Shown here: in pieces, positions 17,030-26,329 of the stretch | Numbering within the stretch: position 1 is the first letter of the stretch | How the letters are laid out: the number at the start of each line of letters is the position of its first letter | Source of the DNA: Pseudomonas japonica | GTDB lineage: Bacteria; Pseudomonadota; Gammaproteobacteria; Pseudomonadales; Pseudomonadaceae | NCBI RefSeq assembly: GCF_013522925.1 | Contig: NZ_JAAMQU010000025.1 | Span: forward strand, 1-37,945 | Direction of reading: 5' to 3' | Length of the DNA: 37,945 bases | The notes under the pieces: model-generated | Told to the model about the DNA's origin: nothing | Database searches by the model: none | What the model saw: the letters and a program-made list of their open reading frames with translations, nothing else | Program-made: the position numbers and the translations under genes

Positions 17030-17659
17030 CTACGTCAGTTTCGACATATCAGGTGAAGGTGGTAGCGGGCGCCCCATGATGCTCGCATAGATTTGTCCCC
17101 GTTGTTCCTCTGTAATGAATCCTCTAACTGGTGAATAGCGACGAAGTTCGTTAGCGTGTTCGCCATGACTCATCACGATATTGAACATCTCCTGAAATCC
17201 GCCGTTGAGTAGTGCGCGCCATTCCTCGCTCTGCGGTGATTCACCGTTCACTATTGCGATTCTGTCCAGGTTGGCTACTGCGCGATGTCCCAATTCGGGA
17301 CTCTTAGCGAGCTCGGCTAGGTTGGCCTTCTGGTACTCGTATGTCAGCAGGTATCGTTTCGCATGCCACAGCTGTGTAGCAGCCTCACGAAAGACATGAA
17401 ATCTCGCGTCCTTACCACTGGGGTCAAGGGCGAGCATGGTCTTGATGAGCAGCTCAGTGGCCTTGCGCTCTCCAATCATCACATACAGGTCACCGCCAGC
17501 GCAGATGGCGATCCTGTCTTTTCTGACCACAACGTCAGGCACGCCGCCATAGGCGCCGGATTTGCCTTCAGTGATGGGTGCCAAGGCCGTCATAACCTCT
17601 GGGAAGCTGGTAATCTGGATCGCGGCATGAAAGAGCTTTTCAAAATCTGGCAGCAGCAT
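17030..17659 (-). CDS. Protein of unknown function, last gene of a minus-strand group
   Basis: 209 residues with no signal peptide or membrane segment. AGGGGA precedes ATG 17659. It begins MLLPDFEKLFHAAIQITSFP and has a central GGDLYVMIGERKATELLIKT that could be beta-alpha. The end (RGQIYASIMGRPLPPSPDMS) is proline-rich. I do not recognise the family. It follows the 537-residue gene by 134 bases on the same strand and may be co-transcribed with it and the 53-residue gene. Confidence 0.6.
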   Translation of the reverse strand: MLLPDFEKLFHAAIQITSFPEVMTALAPITEGKSGAYGGVPDVVVRKDRIAICAGGDLYVMIGERKATELLIKTMLALDPSGKDARFHVFREAATQLWHAKRYLLTYEYQKANLAELAKSPELGHRAVANLDRIAIVNGESPQSEEWRALLNGGFQEMFNIVMSHGEHANELRRYSPVRGFITEEQRGQIYASIMGRPLPPSPDMSKLT

Positions 17660-17793
17660 CTGATAATCCCCTGCAGATGAAACGGCGCAACGTGCCCAGG
17701 ATCAGCCGTGCGCAGCCTCGAGCAAGCAAGCATGTTAGGCGGCCTGCCAGTGGGGAGCTTCGCGACTGGGCTCGCGGAGGTCACCCGGCCAAC

Positions 17794-19407
17794 TCATAAA
17801 TCCACGTAATGCACCTTCGCGAGCCCAAGGATACCGTACGCGTTGCGGATATTTTCGTCCGTTGGCTCCTTGTCCCGTAACCAGCGCACAGGTAGCCCTA
17901 GGTAACATGCCCATTGCGCCCCTTGTTTGAAAGCTAGCCATTTTCTGGTCTTGGCCATGACCTCTAGATATTGATTTACTAACAGATACTGTTTGGAGCC
18001 GGCGGAGTACCGTGCGTCTTTAAACGCTTTCACATAGTGGGGAGCGGCACCTTTGTAGTCTGCTGCGCGGTAGAGCACTACCCCGCGTATCCAGTGAAGC
18101 ATCCATGGGAGGCGTTCGGCGACGTTAGCCTTATGCATACGTTCGCTTAGCCGATCGACGTCGGCCAAGGTTGTCTTAGGATTGTCCTTCGTCTGCAAGG
18201 CTTTTTCCATGTATTCATCGAACTGTGCTGGCTTGTCATCGAGCTTCCACCGCGTAATCACATCAAGCAAGACCCTCGCTGCGTATGTGCCGTATTTACG
18301 GTCGAGATAGGCAACAACCCTTGGATCGATGCCTCCATCGGGCGCTATATGATCGTATAAGACCGCCTTGGCAGTATCCCGCTTAGCGTTGAAAAAGGCC
18401 CAGAAGTCGGGAGCCATAAGAGTATTGAGAGACACCTTGCGTTTCAGCTCCTCCTCGGCTGAGAACGCCTCGAGTCGGCCACCTTCCGTCCTGACCTTGG
18501 AAAATTCTTGCTCAAAATTCGATACGTACTCATTGAGCTCCTCACGTATCCAGGTTGCATAGAGTCGTATCTGGGACACGATATCTTGAAGATAGTCGGC
18601 CCCATAGGCGTCCTGGATGTCCAGCGCGATACACGTAGCGATTCTTGCAATTGTTGCGGTGGTAATGATCTGAGATTGCAGCTCGGTAGGCACTGGTTGA
18701 CCCGCGTCGGCTTGAGCCTGGAAGGACTGCTTCAAATTTTTGACCAGCGTCGGCAATGCTGGTGGGCGTTTGCTACCTCGCCTCCAGCTCCTGGCAGCAC
18801 GCTCGTTGCGTTGTAACTGACCGATTGGGTCTTCGATGCCGATGGGGTGATGAAACGTTGCGAGCGTTTGCCCGCAACAGGCATAGGCCCAATCAAGCAC
18901 GCGGTCGAAAGGCATTTGGAAGCCTGTCTCTGAAAGCTCCGGTAGGTACCAAAACAAATCTGGAGGCTGTGGACGGTTTTCAAAATAGCCAAATCCTTTC
19001 AACCATGCCCACGCAACCGATCGCACCCCCACGTCTACAGCGTAGGTCGTGAGGTAATAGCGAGCCGTCTCCAGCTTCGTCATGTAGGTACCGTACAGCT
19101 TGATCATTTCGCTATAGGAGTCAAAAAGATCATTAAGTAAATCGTTAATTTGGCGCCCCCTTAATGGGCATTGAATGTAACGGGAGAGCGCTTTGGAATG
19201 TAGCCGAGTGATCTCCTCGAATACTTTTTGTAAATGGCACTCTTCCGCCGCAAGGCGCTCCATACTTTTCTGATAGGACTTGGCGTCTCCCTCATCGAAT
19301 TCCGTGTCGTCTTCTCGATCGCGGGCCTTACGAGCCATCACGCCTGACGCGGTCACTATGTATCTCACCACCTCGCCAAGCGTGGGGGACGTGAATACTT
19401 TGTCCAT
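17794..19407 (-). CDS. Large helical (TPR-like) protein of unknown function
   Basis: 537 residues, mostly predicted helix, rich in Trp, Tyr and Arg. The C-terminal third (WMLHWIRGVVLYRAADYKGA then APHYVKAFKDARYSAGSKQY) looks like tetratricopeptide-type helix pairs, which bind other proteins. The N-terminal half has no catalytic motif that I can see. GAGGA lies seven bases before ATG 19407. It lies 27 bases after the 53-residue gene and 134 bases before the 209-residue gene, all on the minus strand, so a three-gene unit is likely. The function is unknown; a scaffold or sensor role is a guess. Confidence 0.65.
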   Translation of the reverse strand: MDKVFTSPTLGEVVRYIVTASGVMARKARDREDDTEFDEGDAKSYQKSMERLAAEECHLQKVFEEITRLHSKALSRYIQCPLRGRQINDLLNDLFDSYSEMIKLYGTYMTKLETARYYLTTYAVDVGVRSVAWAWLKGFGYFENRPQPPDLFWYLPELSETGFQMPFDRVLDWAYACCGQTLATFHHPIGIEDPIGQLQRNERAARSWRRGSKRPPALPTLVKNLKQSFQAQADAGQPVPTELQSQIITTATIARIATCIALDIQDAYGADYLQDIVSQIRLYATWIREELNEYVSNFEQEFSKVRTEGGRLEAFSAEEELKRKVSLNTLMAPDFWAFFNAKRDTAKAVLYDHIAPDGGIDPRVVAYLDRKYGTYAARVLLDVITRWKLDDKPAQFDEYMEKALQTKDNPKTTLADVDRLSERMHKANVAERLPWMLHWIRGVVLYRAADYKGAAPHYVKAFKDARYSAGSKQYLLVNQYLEVMAKTRKWLAFKQGAQWACYLGLPVRWLRDKEPTDENIRNAYGILGLAKVHYVDL

Positions 19408-19434
19408 GAATCGTTCCTCGAAGGCCCTCGATGC

Positions 19435-19596
19435 TTACTGCTGGTTGGGGTTGAGTTGCTTGCCACGATTCCCGTGTACGTGAGCATTGGTCGGATTGGT
19501 ACCGCTCGTGCCACCGTTGTTATTCAGCGCATCGGCGCGATCATTCTGCCGCACACGGTCTTGAGTGGGACGGTTGGGGGATTGCTTCTGGCTCAT
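19435..19596 (-). CDS. Small Asn/Gln-rich hydrophilic protein (53 residues)
   Basis: The translation begins MSQKQSPNRPTQDRVRQNDR and ends HVHGNRGKQLNPNQQ. AGGAG lies nine bases before the ATG (complement of 19594-19596). It is very hydrophilic and likely disordered, with no cysteine or membrane segment. It is the first gene of the unknown minus-strand unit and diverges from hsdM. Like the 52-residue protein at 9036-9194, it is a tiny protein starting MSxK with a low-complexity body, but the two are not clearly related. Confidence 0.6.
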   Translation of the reverse strand: MSQKQSPNRPTQDRVRQNDRADALNNNGGTSGTNPTNAHVHGNRGKQLNPNQQ

Positions 19597-19911
19597 TTGG
19601 ATTCGCTCCTGAGGGTTGGAGCGCTCATGCTAAAAAAACCGGTTTTGCACCGCTACGTCGAAAATGGCGACACGTTTTTTAGGTAGCTAGAGAAGCCCTT
19701 CGCAGCCGGCATTTTTACCACCTGAGGAGGGCCTACAAGGTCTATTTCTCATCGGGTGTTTCGGGCAGCCGGAGCTACTGGCTTAGGGCGGAAAGTCGCT
19801 GGAAGGCCACTGACGGGATGTGTCAGCTTCGCTATCATGAGGCCATCTATTCCGTTTCTACGGAGCGGGTTAATGGGCGAATGTACGCCGCGTTCTTGAT
19901 AGGATTTCTTG
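19597..19911. other. Divergent regulatory region before hsdM
   Basis: No gene was seen. The segment separates the minus-strand 53-residue gene from hsdM and holds a candidate promoter (19810-19838) with an overlapping inverted repeat. Confidence 0.4.
19810..19838 (+). promoter_or_regulatory. Candidate promoter of hsdMSR
   Basis: CTGACG (-35, four of six matches) and TATCAT (-10, five of six) are separated by 17 bases, about 75 bases before hsdM. CTGAC (19810-19814) and GTCAG (19822-19826) form an inverted repeat within the spacer that could be an operator. No regulator gene is adjacent. Confidence 0.35.
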
Positions 19912-21639
19912 ATGACGGATCAAAAAAAGGCTGGCCAGCTGTCGAGCCATGCCGAGAAAGCGCTTGCTGAGACTCGTGCGCGCCTCTGGGCGAGCGAGCC
20001 CGCTGAAGCAAAGCCGGAAGTGCCAGAAAAGAAACGGGGCCGCAAAGCCACCACTAGCGTTACCACCAGCACGCTACAAGACCTAGAAAAGACCCTGTGG
20101 GCCACCGCCGATAAGCTGCGGGCCAACATGGACGCCGCCGAGTACAAGCACATCGTCCTCGGCTTGATCTTCCTCAAGTACATCTCTGACAGCTTTGCCG
20201 GCCGCCGTGCCGAGCTGGAGCGCCGCTTTGCCGACGCCACAGATGATTACTACCTGGGCAGCGACGATCCCGAATACCTAGCAGGGGAACTGGAAGAGCG
20301 CGACTATTACAAAGAAGTTAACGTGTTCTGGGTACCGGAAGCGGCCCGCTGGGAATCGCTGCGCGCCGCCGCCAAGCAGGTCGACATCGGCAAGCGCATC
20401 GACGAGGCCCTGGCCGCCATCGAAGCGGAAAACTCTTCGCTGAAGAACATCCTCGACAAGCGCTATGCTCGCGCCCAGTTGCCGGATGGCAAGCTCGGCG
20501 AGTTGGTCGACCTGATCTCGACCATTGGGTTTGGTGGCGACGCCAACGTCGCCCGTGACTTGCTCGGCCAAGTGTACGAATACTTCCTCGGCCAGTTCGC
20601 CAGTGCCGAGGGTAAAAAAGGCGGACAGTTCTATACGCCGGCCAGCATCGTCAAAACCCTAGTCGCAGTGCTCAACCCACACCACGGCAAAGTCTACGAT
20701 CCTTGCTGCGGTTCTGGCGGCATGTTTGTGCAGTCGGAAAAATTCATCGAAGCCCATGGCGGCAAACTTGGTGACGTCTCCATCTATGGTCAGGAATCCA
20801 ACCCTACCACCTGGCGCCTGGCGGCTATGAACCTGGCCATCCGGGGCATTGATTTTAACTTGGGCAAGGAGCCGGCTGACAGCTTTCTGCGTAATCAGCA
20901 TAGCGATTTACGAGCTGATTTTGTGCTGGCCAACCCTCCGTTCAATGTAAGTGACTGGTGGCACGGCAGCCTCGAAGGTGATCCGCGCTGGGTGTATGGC
21001 ACGCCGCCGCATGGCAACGCTAACTATGCTTGGCTGCAACACATGCTGTTCCACCTCAAGTCCAGTGGTCGTGCCGGAATTGTCCTGGCGAACGGCTCAA
21101 TGAGTTCCAGTCAGAACACTGAAGGGGACATCCGCAAGGCCATGGTCGAAGCGGATATCGTCGAAGTAATGGTCGCCTTGCCGGGTCAGCTATTTTTCAA
21201 CACGCAGATTCCTGCCTGCCTGTGGTTTTTGGCCAAGCAGAAAGTTGCCCGTCCTCGCGAGGTGCTGTTTATAGACGCGCGCAAGCAGGGCACCAGCGTT
21301 AGCCGGGCACAGATCGAGCTGCTCGATAGCGAGATCGAACGTATTGCTCAGACTGTGGCAAATTGGCGCGGGGTACCGCTGGATGTCGGTGGCGAGATCG
21401 CCGAATACTCCGACATTCCAGGCTTCTGCCGCAGCGTGCCGCTCGCGGAAATCGCCGGACATGGCCACGTGTTGACCCCAGGCCGATATGTCGGAGCGGA
21501 GTCCTTCGAGGACAACGATGAAGCCTTCGCCGATAAGATGCAAAACCTCACGGCGCTGTTTGGTGAGCAGATGGCTAAAGGCTCAGAGCTCGATCAGTTG
21601 ATCCGGCAGAAGCTCGGAGGGCTGGGTTATGAGTTCTGA
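19912..21639 (+). CDS. hsdM: Type I restriction-modification system, DNA methyltransferase subunit
   Basis: 575 residues from ATG 19912 (the preceding TTG is less likely; AGGA lies upstream). It transfers a methyl group from S-adenosylmethionine to adenine N6 in the target chosen by HsdS. The SAM-binding motif I is VYDPCCGSGGMF (261-272) and the catalytic N6-adenine motif IV is NPPF (341-344). The N-terminal HsdM helical domain spans about 50-190 (LEKTLWATADKLRANMDAAE then YKHIVLGLIFLKY). The first 45 residues are a Lys/Glu-rich extension with KKRGRKA, longer than in many HsdM proteins. It overlaps hsdS by 11 bases, so the two are translationally coupled. Intact. Confidence 0.95.
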   Translation: MTDQKKAGQLSSHAEKALAETRARLWASEPAEAKPEVPEKKRGRKATTSVTTSTLQDLEKTLWATADKLRANMDAAEYKHIVLGLIFLKYISDSFAGRRAELERRFADATDDYYLGSDDPEYLAGELEERDYYKEVNVFWVPEAARWESLRAAAKQVDIGKRIDEALAAIEAENSSLKNILDKRYARAQLPDGKLGELVDLISTIGFGGDANVARDLLGQVYEYFLGQFASAEGKKGGQFYTPASIVKTLVAVLNPHHGKVYDPCCGSGGMFVQSEKFIEAHGGKLGDVSIYGQESNPTTWRLAAMNLAIRGIDFNLGKEPADSFLRNQHSDLRADFVLANPPFNVSDWWHGSLEGDPRWVYGTPPHGNANYAWLQHMLFHLKSSGRAGIVLANGSMSSSQNTEGDIRKAMVEADIVEVMVALPGQLFFNTQIPACLWFLAKQKVARPREVLFIDARKQGTSVSRAQIELLDSEIERIAQTVANWRGVPLDVGGEIAEYSDIPGFCRSVPLAEIAGHGHVLTPGRYVGAESFEDNDEAFADKMQNLTALFGEQMAKGSELDQLIRQKLGGLGYEF

Positions 21640-22888
21640 TTGGGTTTTTCATCGATTAGAAAGTGTTGTCAGCCTTAAAACAGGAAAGCTGGATTCAAAT
21701 GCTGCCGAAAAGGGAGGGATCTATCCGTTCTTCACGTGCTCCCCTACGACATCAGAGATAAACACGTTTGCATTTGATACTGAGGCCGTGATTCTTGCTG
21801 GGAATAACGCAAGCGGCGTCTTCTCAACTAAGTATTACAGCGGAAAATTCAACGCCTATCAACGCACTTACGTTATCGAGCCGCTCGATCCAGAACTGGT
21901 CAGCTGTAAGTATATGTATTATGTGATTTCTGACTTGGTTGGGCATCTGAAGGAGCTTTCAGTAGGCACGGCGACAAAATTTCTGACCAAGACAATTCTT
22001 AACGAGCTTCCAATTCCTCTTCCGCCCAAAAGTAAGCAGGATGAAATCGCTGAACTCCTATCAGCCCTCGACGACCGCATCACCCAGCTACGCGAAACCA
22101 ATACCACCTTGGAAGCCATCGCCCAAGCGCTGTTCAAATCCTGGTTTGTTGATTTTGATCCAGTGCGCGCCAAGGCTGAAGGCCTTAATCCGAAAGGCAT
22201 GGATGCGGCTATTGCAGCGCTATTTCCGGAGAGTTTTGAAGAGTCAGAACTAGGGTTGATACCGAAGGGGTGGAGCGTTGCTTGTGTGGCTGACATTGCA
22301 GTTCAGAAAAAGGGTTCGGTGAACCCTCTGGTATCACCGAATAAATGGTTCGAGCACTACAGTTTGCCCGCCTTTGATAACGGTCAGTCCCCAGTGATTG
22401 AGCGCGGCGAGTTAATCAAGAGCAACAAGACACCTCTGCCAGAGGAAGTTGTACTGCTATCGAAATTAAACCCCCATATCCCGAGGGTCTGGCTGCCAGT
22501 TAAGCATGGACAAAATGCGGTTTGCTCAACTGAATTCCTCGCCTATTCACCCAAGGCTAGCTGCAGTAAAGAGCTGATTTACTGCTTTTTTAGCTCGGGT
22601 GAGTTTCAGCAGCAATTGTGTCAATTGGTTACGGGAACATCCAATAGCCACCAGCGAGTCAAGCCCGATCAAGTATTAAAGCTTCGCTTGGCAATTGCAG
22701 ATGATTCCTTGTCTATTGCCTTTGCAGATATTGCATCTCCCATTTTTGAGCGGGTCTATGCAAACCGTCTGAAAGCCGAAACCCTCTCCCAGCTCCGTGA
22801 CACCCTACTCCCGCGCCTGATTTCCGGCCAGCTGTGCCTGCCCGAAGCAGATGTTGCCATCGAAGATATGTTGCCGGAGGCGGTCTGA
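21629..22888 (+). CDS. hsdS: Type I restriction-modification system, specificity subunit
   Basis: 419 residues that set the DNA target of the methylase and nuclease. Two target-recognition domains (about 1-125 and 205-350) alternate with two conserved helical spacers. The central one is rich in heptads (PKSKQDEIAELLSALDDRIT then ETNTTLEAIAQALFKSWFVD), and the shorter C-terminal one is KAETLSQLRDTLLPRLISGQ. The target-recognition domains have lower GC than the spacers, the usual sign of domain exchange. The target sequence cannot be read from the protein. The stop at 22888 lies 206 bases before hsdR. Confidence 0.95.
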   Translation: MSSDWVFHRLESVVSLKTGKLDSNAAEKGGIYPFFTCSPTTSEINTFAFDTEAVILAGNNASGVFSTKYYSGKFNAYQRTYVIEPLDPELVSCKYMYYVISDLVGHLKELSVGTATKFLTKTILNELPIPLPPKSKQDEIAELLSALDDRITQLRETNTTLEAIAQALFKSWFVDFDPVRAKAEGLNPKGMDAAIAALFPESFEESELGLIPKGWSVACVADIAVQKKGSVNPLVSPNKWFEHYSLPAFDNGQSPVIERGELIKSNKTPLPEEVVLLSKLNPHIPRVWLPVKHGQNAVCSTEFLAYSPKASCSKELIYCFFSSGEFQQQLCQLVTGTSNSHQRVKPDQVLKLRLAIADDSLSIAFADIASPIFERVYANRLKAETLSQLRDTLLPRLISGQLCLPEADVAIEDMLPEAV

Positions 22889-22889
22889 C

Positions 22890-23180
22890 GTGGCTCTAAA
22901 TCTGCGCTATGTGTCATCGAGCGCTTGCAGAGCCTGCGCGATAGCCCAATACGCGCCTCCGGGTCGACAAACCCATCGGCGTCTCCGAATACTAGGTGTT
23001 GCTCGACTTGGCCGATACCTTGCGCTCAATCCGCCGAACATTGCCGAGCTCGAGGCGGAGCTGGCGGAGAACTTGACACAGGAAGTGAAGCAGAATGACC
23101 GAAGACCAATTGGAACAGGAAACCCTCGGCTGGCTGGCAGAGGTTGGCTACAACCTATACGGCCCAACTATCGCCTATGA
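22890..23180 (+). other. Open frame filling the hsdS-hsdR gap, doubtful gene
   Basis: From GTG 22890 a frame of about 96 codons runs into hsdR in another phase. Its middle (LNPPNIAELEAELAENLTQE) is protein-like, but there is no good ribosome-binding site. It may be the remnant of a gene once placed between hsdS and hsdR, or chance in GC-rich DNA. Confidence 0.25.
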
Positions 23181-26100
23181 CGGCGAGAGCCCAGAACGTG
23201 ATCACTACCGTCAGGTAGTGTTGATCGAGCGGATGCGCAGCGCTATGGCCAAGCTCAATCCGAAGGTGCCAGTGACCGCGCGCGAGGATGCGCTCAAGCA
23301 GGTACTCGAACTTGGCCTACCTGTTCAGCTATCGGCCAATCGCCTGTTCCATCGCCTGTTGGTCAGTGGTGTCCCCGTGCAGTACCAGAAAGACGGTGAA
23401 ACGCGTGGTGATTTTGTCCGCCTGATTGACTGGGTCGAGGTAAAGGCCAACGATTGGCTGGCCATCAATCAGTTCAGCATTCAGGGGCCAAAGCATACGC
23501 GGCGTCCGGACATCATCCTCTTCGTCAACGGCCTGCCGTTGGTGCTGCTGGAGCTGAAGAATCCAGCGGATATTAAGGCTGACCTGGGCAAAGCCTTCGA
23601 CCAGATCCAGACCTACAAGGAGCAGATACCGGATCTGTTTCAATACAACGAGATCCTGGTGATCGCGGATGGCAGTGAAGCGCGCATGGGCTCGTTGTCG
23701 GCTGATGCCGAACGCTTCATGAATTGGCGCACCATTGATGGCCAGGATCTCGACCCGCTGGGTCAGTTCAACGAACTAGAGACTCTGGTGCGTGGTGCCT
23801 TAGCTCCGAACATGCTACTCGATTACCTGCGCTACTTCGTGCTATTCGAGGATGACGGTCGCCTGGTGAAGAAGATTGCCGGCTATCACCAGTTTCACGC
23901 CGTGCGCGCAGCCATCCAGCAGGTGGTCAGCGCATCGCGTCCCGGCGGCACGCATAAAGGTGGGGTGGTCTGGCATACCCAAGGCTCTGGCAAGAGCATT
24001 ACCATGACCTGTTTTGCCGCCCGGGTCATGCAAGAAGCGGCAATGGAAAACCCGACCATTGTGGTTATCACTGACCGCAACGACCTGGATGGTCAGTTGT
24101 TCGGTGTGTTCTCGCTGTCCCAGGATCTGCTGCGTGAACAACCCGTTCAGGTGGAATCACGCGGTGATTTACGCAGCAAACTGGCCAATCGGCCCAGTGG
24201 CGGCATCGTCTTCGCCACCATCCAGAAATTCATGCCTGGTGTGGATGAAGACACTTTTCCAGTGCTGTCCGACCGCTCAAACATCGTGGTCATTGCCGAC
24301 GAAGCGCACCGCACCCAGTATGGCTTTGGCGCCGAATTGAAGGCCTCCGAGGGCGCCCAGTCCGGCGAGAGCCAAACCCGTTACCAAGTGGGCTATGCCC
24401 AGCATCTGCGCGATGCTCTACCGAACGCCACCTTTGTGGCGTTTACCGGCACCCCGGTGTCTAGCGAAGACCGTGATACCCGTTCGGTGTTCGGTGAATA
24501 CATTCATGTCTATGACATGCAGCAGGCGACTGAAGATGGCGCGACCGTCGCCATTTATTATGAGTCGCGCTTGGCCAAACTGTCGTTGAAGGACAATGAG
24601 CTTCCCGCGATAGACGATCAGGTCGATGAACTGGCCGAAGACGAGGAGGACGACCAGCAGTCTCGAATAAAAAGTCGATGGGCCGCCTTGGAAAAAGTGG
24701 TCGGTGCAGAGCCACGTGTTCATAGTGTCGCCGCTGACCTGGTGAAACATTTTGAAGAGCGTAACCAGGGCATGGTGAGCGTGGGCCAGATGCCCGGCAA
24801 AGCCATGGTTGTGGCCATGAGCCGAGAGATCTGTGTTCACCTTTACAATGAGATTGTCGCCCTACGACCAGAATGGCACGACGATGATCCCGAGAAAGGC
24901 GCAATCAAAGTCATCATGACCGGCAGCGCCTCAGATAAGGCCTTGCTGCGTCCTCACATCTATTCCGGGCAGGTCAAGAAGCGTCTGGAAAAGCGCTTCA
25001 AAGATCCGCTCGATCCGCTCAAGCTGGTGATCGTTCGTGACATGTGGCTGACCGGGTTCGATGCTCCCTGTGTACACACCCTATACGTGGACAAGCCCAT
25101 GAAGGGGCATAACCTGATGCAGGCCATTGCTCGGGTCAACCGCGTATTCAAGGACAAGCAGGGCGGCCTGGTGGTGGACTACATCGGCATAGCCAATGAG
25201 CTAAAAGCCGCGCTCAAGGAATACACCGGCAGCAAGGGCAAAGGCCGACCCACCGTAGACGCTCATGAGGCCTATTCGGTACTGGAGGAAAAACTCGACG
25301 TCCTGCGCAGCCTGTTGCATGGCTTCGACTGCAGCGATTTCCTCACCGGCGGACACAAGTTGCTAGCCGGGGCTGCCAACCATATCTTGGGCTTGGAAGA
25401 TGGCAAGAAGCGTTTTGCTGATAACGCGCTGGCCATGAGCAAGGCATTCACCCTGTGCTGTACGCTGGATGAAGCCAAGGCCGTTCGCGAGGAGGTGGCG
25501 TTTTTCCAGGCCATCAAGGTGATCCTGATCAAGCGTGAAGTCAGTCAGCAGAAAAAGACCGACGAAGAGCGCGAGTTGGCCATCCGCCAGATCATTGGTA
25601 ACGCCGTGGTCTCCGGCGAGGTGGTGGACATCTTTGAAGCAGTAGGCCTGGACAAGCCCAACATTGGCCTGCTCGACGACGCGTTTCTCGCTGAGGTACG
25701 CAACCTGCCCGAGAAGAACTTGGCGGTCGAGTTGCTGGAGCGTTTGCTCGAAGGTGAGATCAAAAGCCGGTATAGCTCCAACCTTGCGCAGGAAAAGAAG
25801 TTTTCCGAGCTACTTGCCAACGTTATTAAACGCTATCAGAACCGCTCCATCGAAACGGCTCAAGTCATCGAAGAGTTGATCGAGATGGCGAAGAAGTTCG
25901 CAGCCGCCAGCAAGCGGGGTGATGCGTTGGGACTCAACGATGACGAGCTTGCGTTCTACGATGCATTGGCCAATAACGAAGCTTCTGTACGCGAGCTGGG
26001 CGATGAGATCCTGGCCAAAATTGCCCATGAGCTGACTGCCAGCTTAAGGGCTAACGTCAGTGTCGACTGGAGTAGCCGGGAAAGCGTGCGGGCCAAGCTC

Positions 26101-26214
26101 CGAATATTGGTGCGTCGGATCCTGCGCAAGTATAAATATCCCCCAGATCAGGCCGAAGAAGCCGCACAGCTAGTGCTTAACCAGGCAGAGACGCTTTGTG
26201 AGACGTGGCTATAA
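23095..26214 (+). CDS. hsdR: Type I restriction-modification system, endonuclease/translocase subunit
   Basis: 1039 residues, full length for HsdR. The N-terminal PD-(D/E)XK nuclease has D139 (RRPDIILF) and E153-L-K155 (VLLELKNPA). The SF2 motor has Walker A TQGSGKS (295-301), motif II DEAH (402-405, IADEAHRTQYGF), motif III AFTGTP and motif VI QAIARVNR. A helical C-terminal domain for contact with HsdM follows. It pulls DNA past the M2S core at unmethylated sites and cuts where motors stall. It has its own start (MTEDQLEQETLGWL) with GAAG upstream and is the third gene of the hsdMSR set. No frameshift or lost motif was seen, so the system looks functional. Confidence 0.95.
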   Translation: MTEDQLEQETLGWLAEVGYNLYGPTIAYDGESPERDHYRQVVLIERMRSAMAKLNPKVPVTAREDALKQVLELGLPVQLSANRLFHRLLVSGVPVQYQKDGETRGDFVRLIDWVEVKANDWLAINQFSIQGPKHTRRPDIILFVNGLPLVLLELKNPADIKADLGKAFDQIQTYKEQIPDLFQYNEILVIADGSEARMGSLSADAERFMNWRTIDGQDLDPLGQFNELETLVRGALAPNMLLDYLRYFVLFEDDGRLVKKIAGYHQFHAVRAAIQQVVSASRPGGTHKGGVVWHTQGSGKSITMTCFAARVMQEAAMENPTIVVITDRNDLDGQLFGVFSLSQDLLREQPVQVESRGDLRSKLANRPSGGIVFATIQKFMPGVDEDTFPVLSDRSNIVVIADEAHRTQYGFGAELKASEGAQSGESQTRYQVGYAQHLRDALPNATFVAFTGTPVSSEDRDTRSVFGEYIHVYDMQQATEDGATVAIYYESRLAKLSLKDNELPAIDDQVDELAEDEEDDQQSRIKSRWAALEKVVGAEPRVHSVAADLVKHFEERNQGMVSVGQMPGKAMVVAMSREICVHLYNEIVALRPEWHDDDPEKGAIKVIMTGSASDKALLRPHIYSGQVKKRLEKRFKDPLDPLKLVIVRDMWLTGFDAPCVHTLYVDKPMKGHNLMQAIARVNRVFKDKQGGLVVDYIGIANELKAALKEYTGSKGKGRPTVDAHEAYSVLEEKLDVLRSLLHGFDCSDFLTGGHKLLAGAANHILGLEDGKKRFADNALAMSKAFTLCCTLDEAKAVREEVAFFQAIKVILIKREVSQQKKTDEERELAIRQIIGNAVVSGEVVDIFEAVGLDKPNIGLLDDAFLAEVRNLPEKNLAVELLERLLEGEIKSRYSSNLAQEKKFSELLANVIKRYQNRSIETAQVIEELIEMAKKFAAASKRGDALGLNDDELAFYDALANNEASVRELGDEILAKIAHELTASLRANVSVDWSSRESVRAKLRILVRRILRKYKYPPDQAEEAAQLVLNQAETLCETWL

Positions 26215-26329
26215 ATGATGGCGGTAGGTAGCACGTTAGCCAAGGTGATCAACAGCCCAAGGTACCAAGCGCTTTCCGCTACCATCCCCCGTTAAATGAA
26301 TGTGTTGGCTTTCCACAGAGCGAGTAGAC

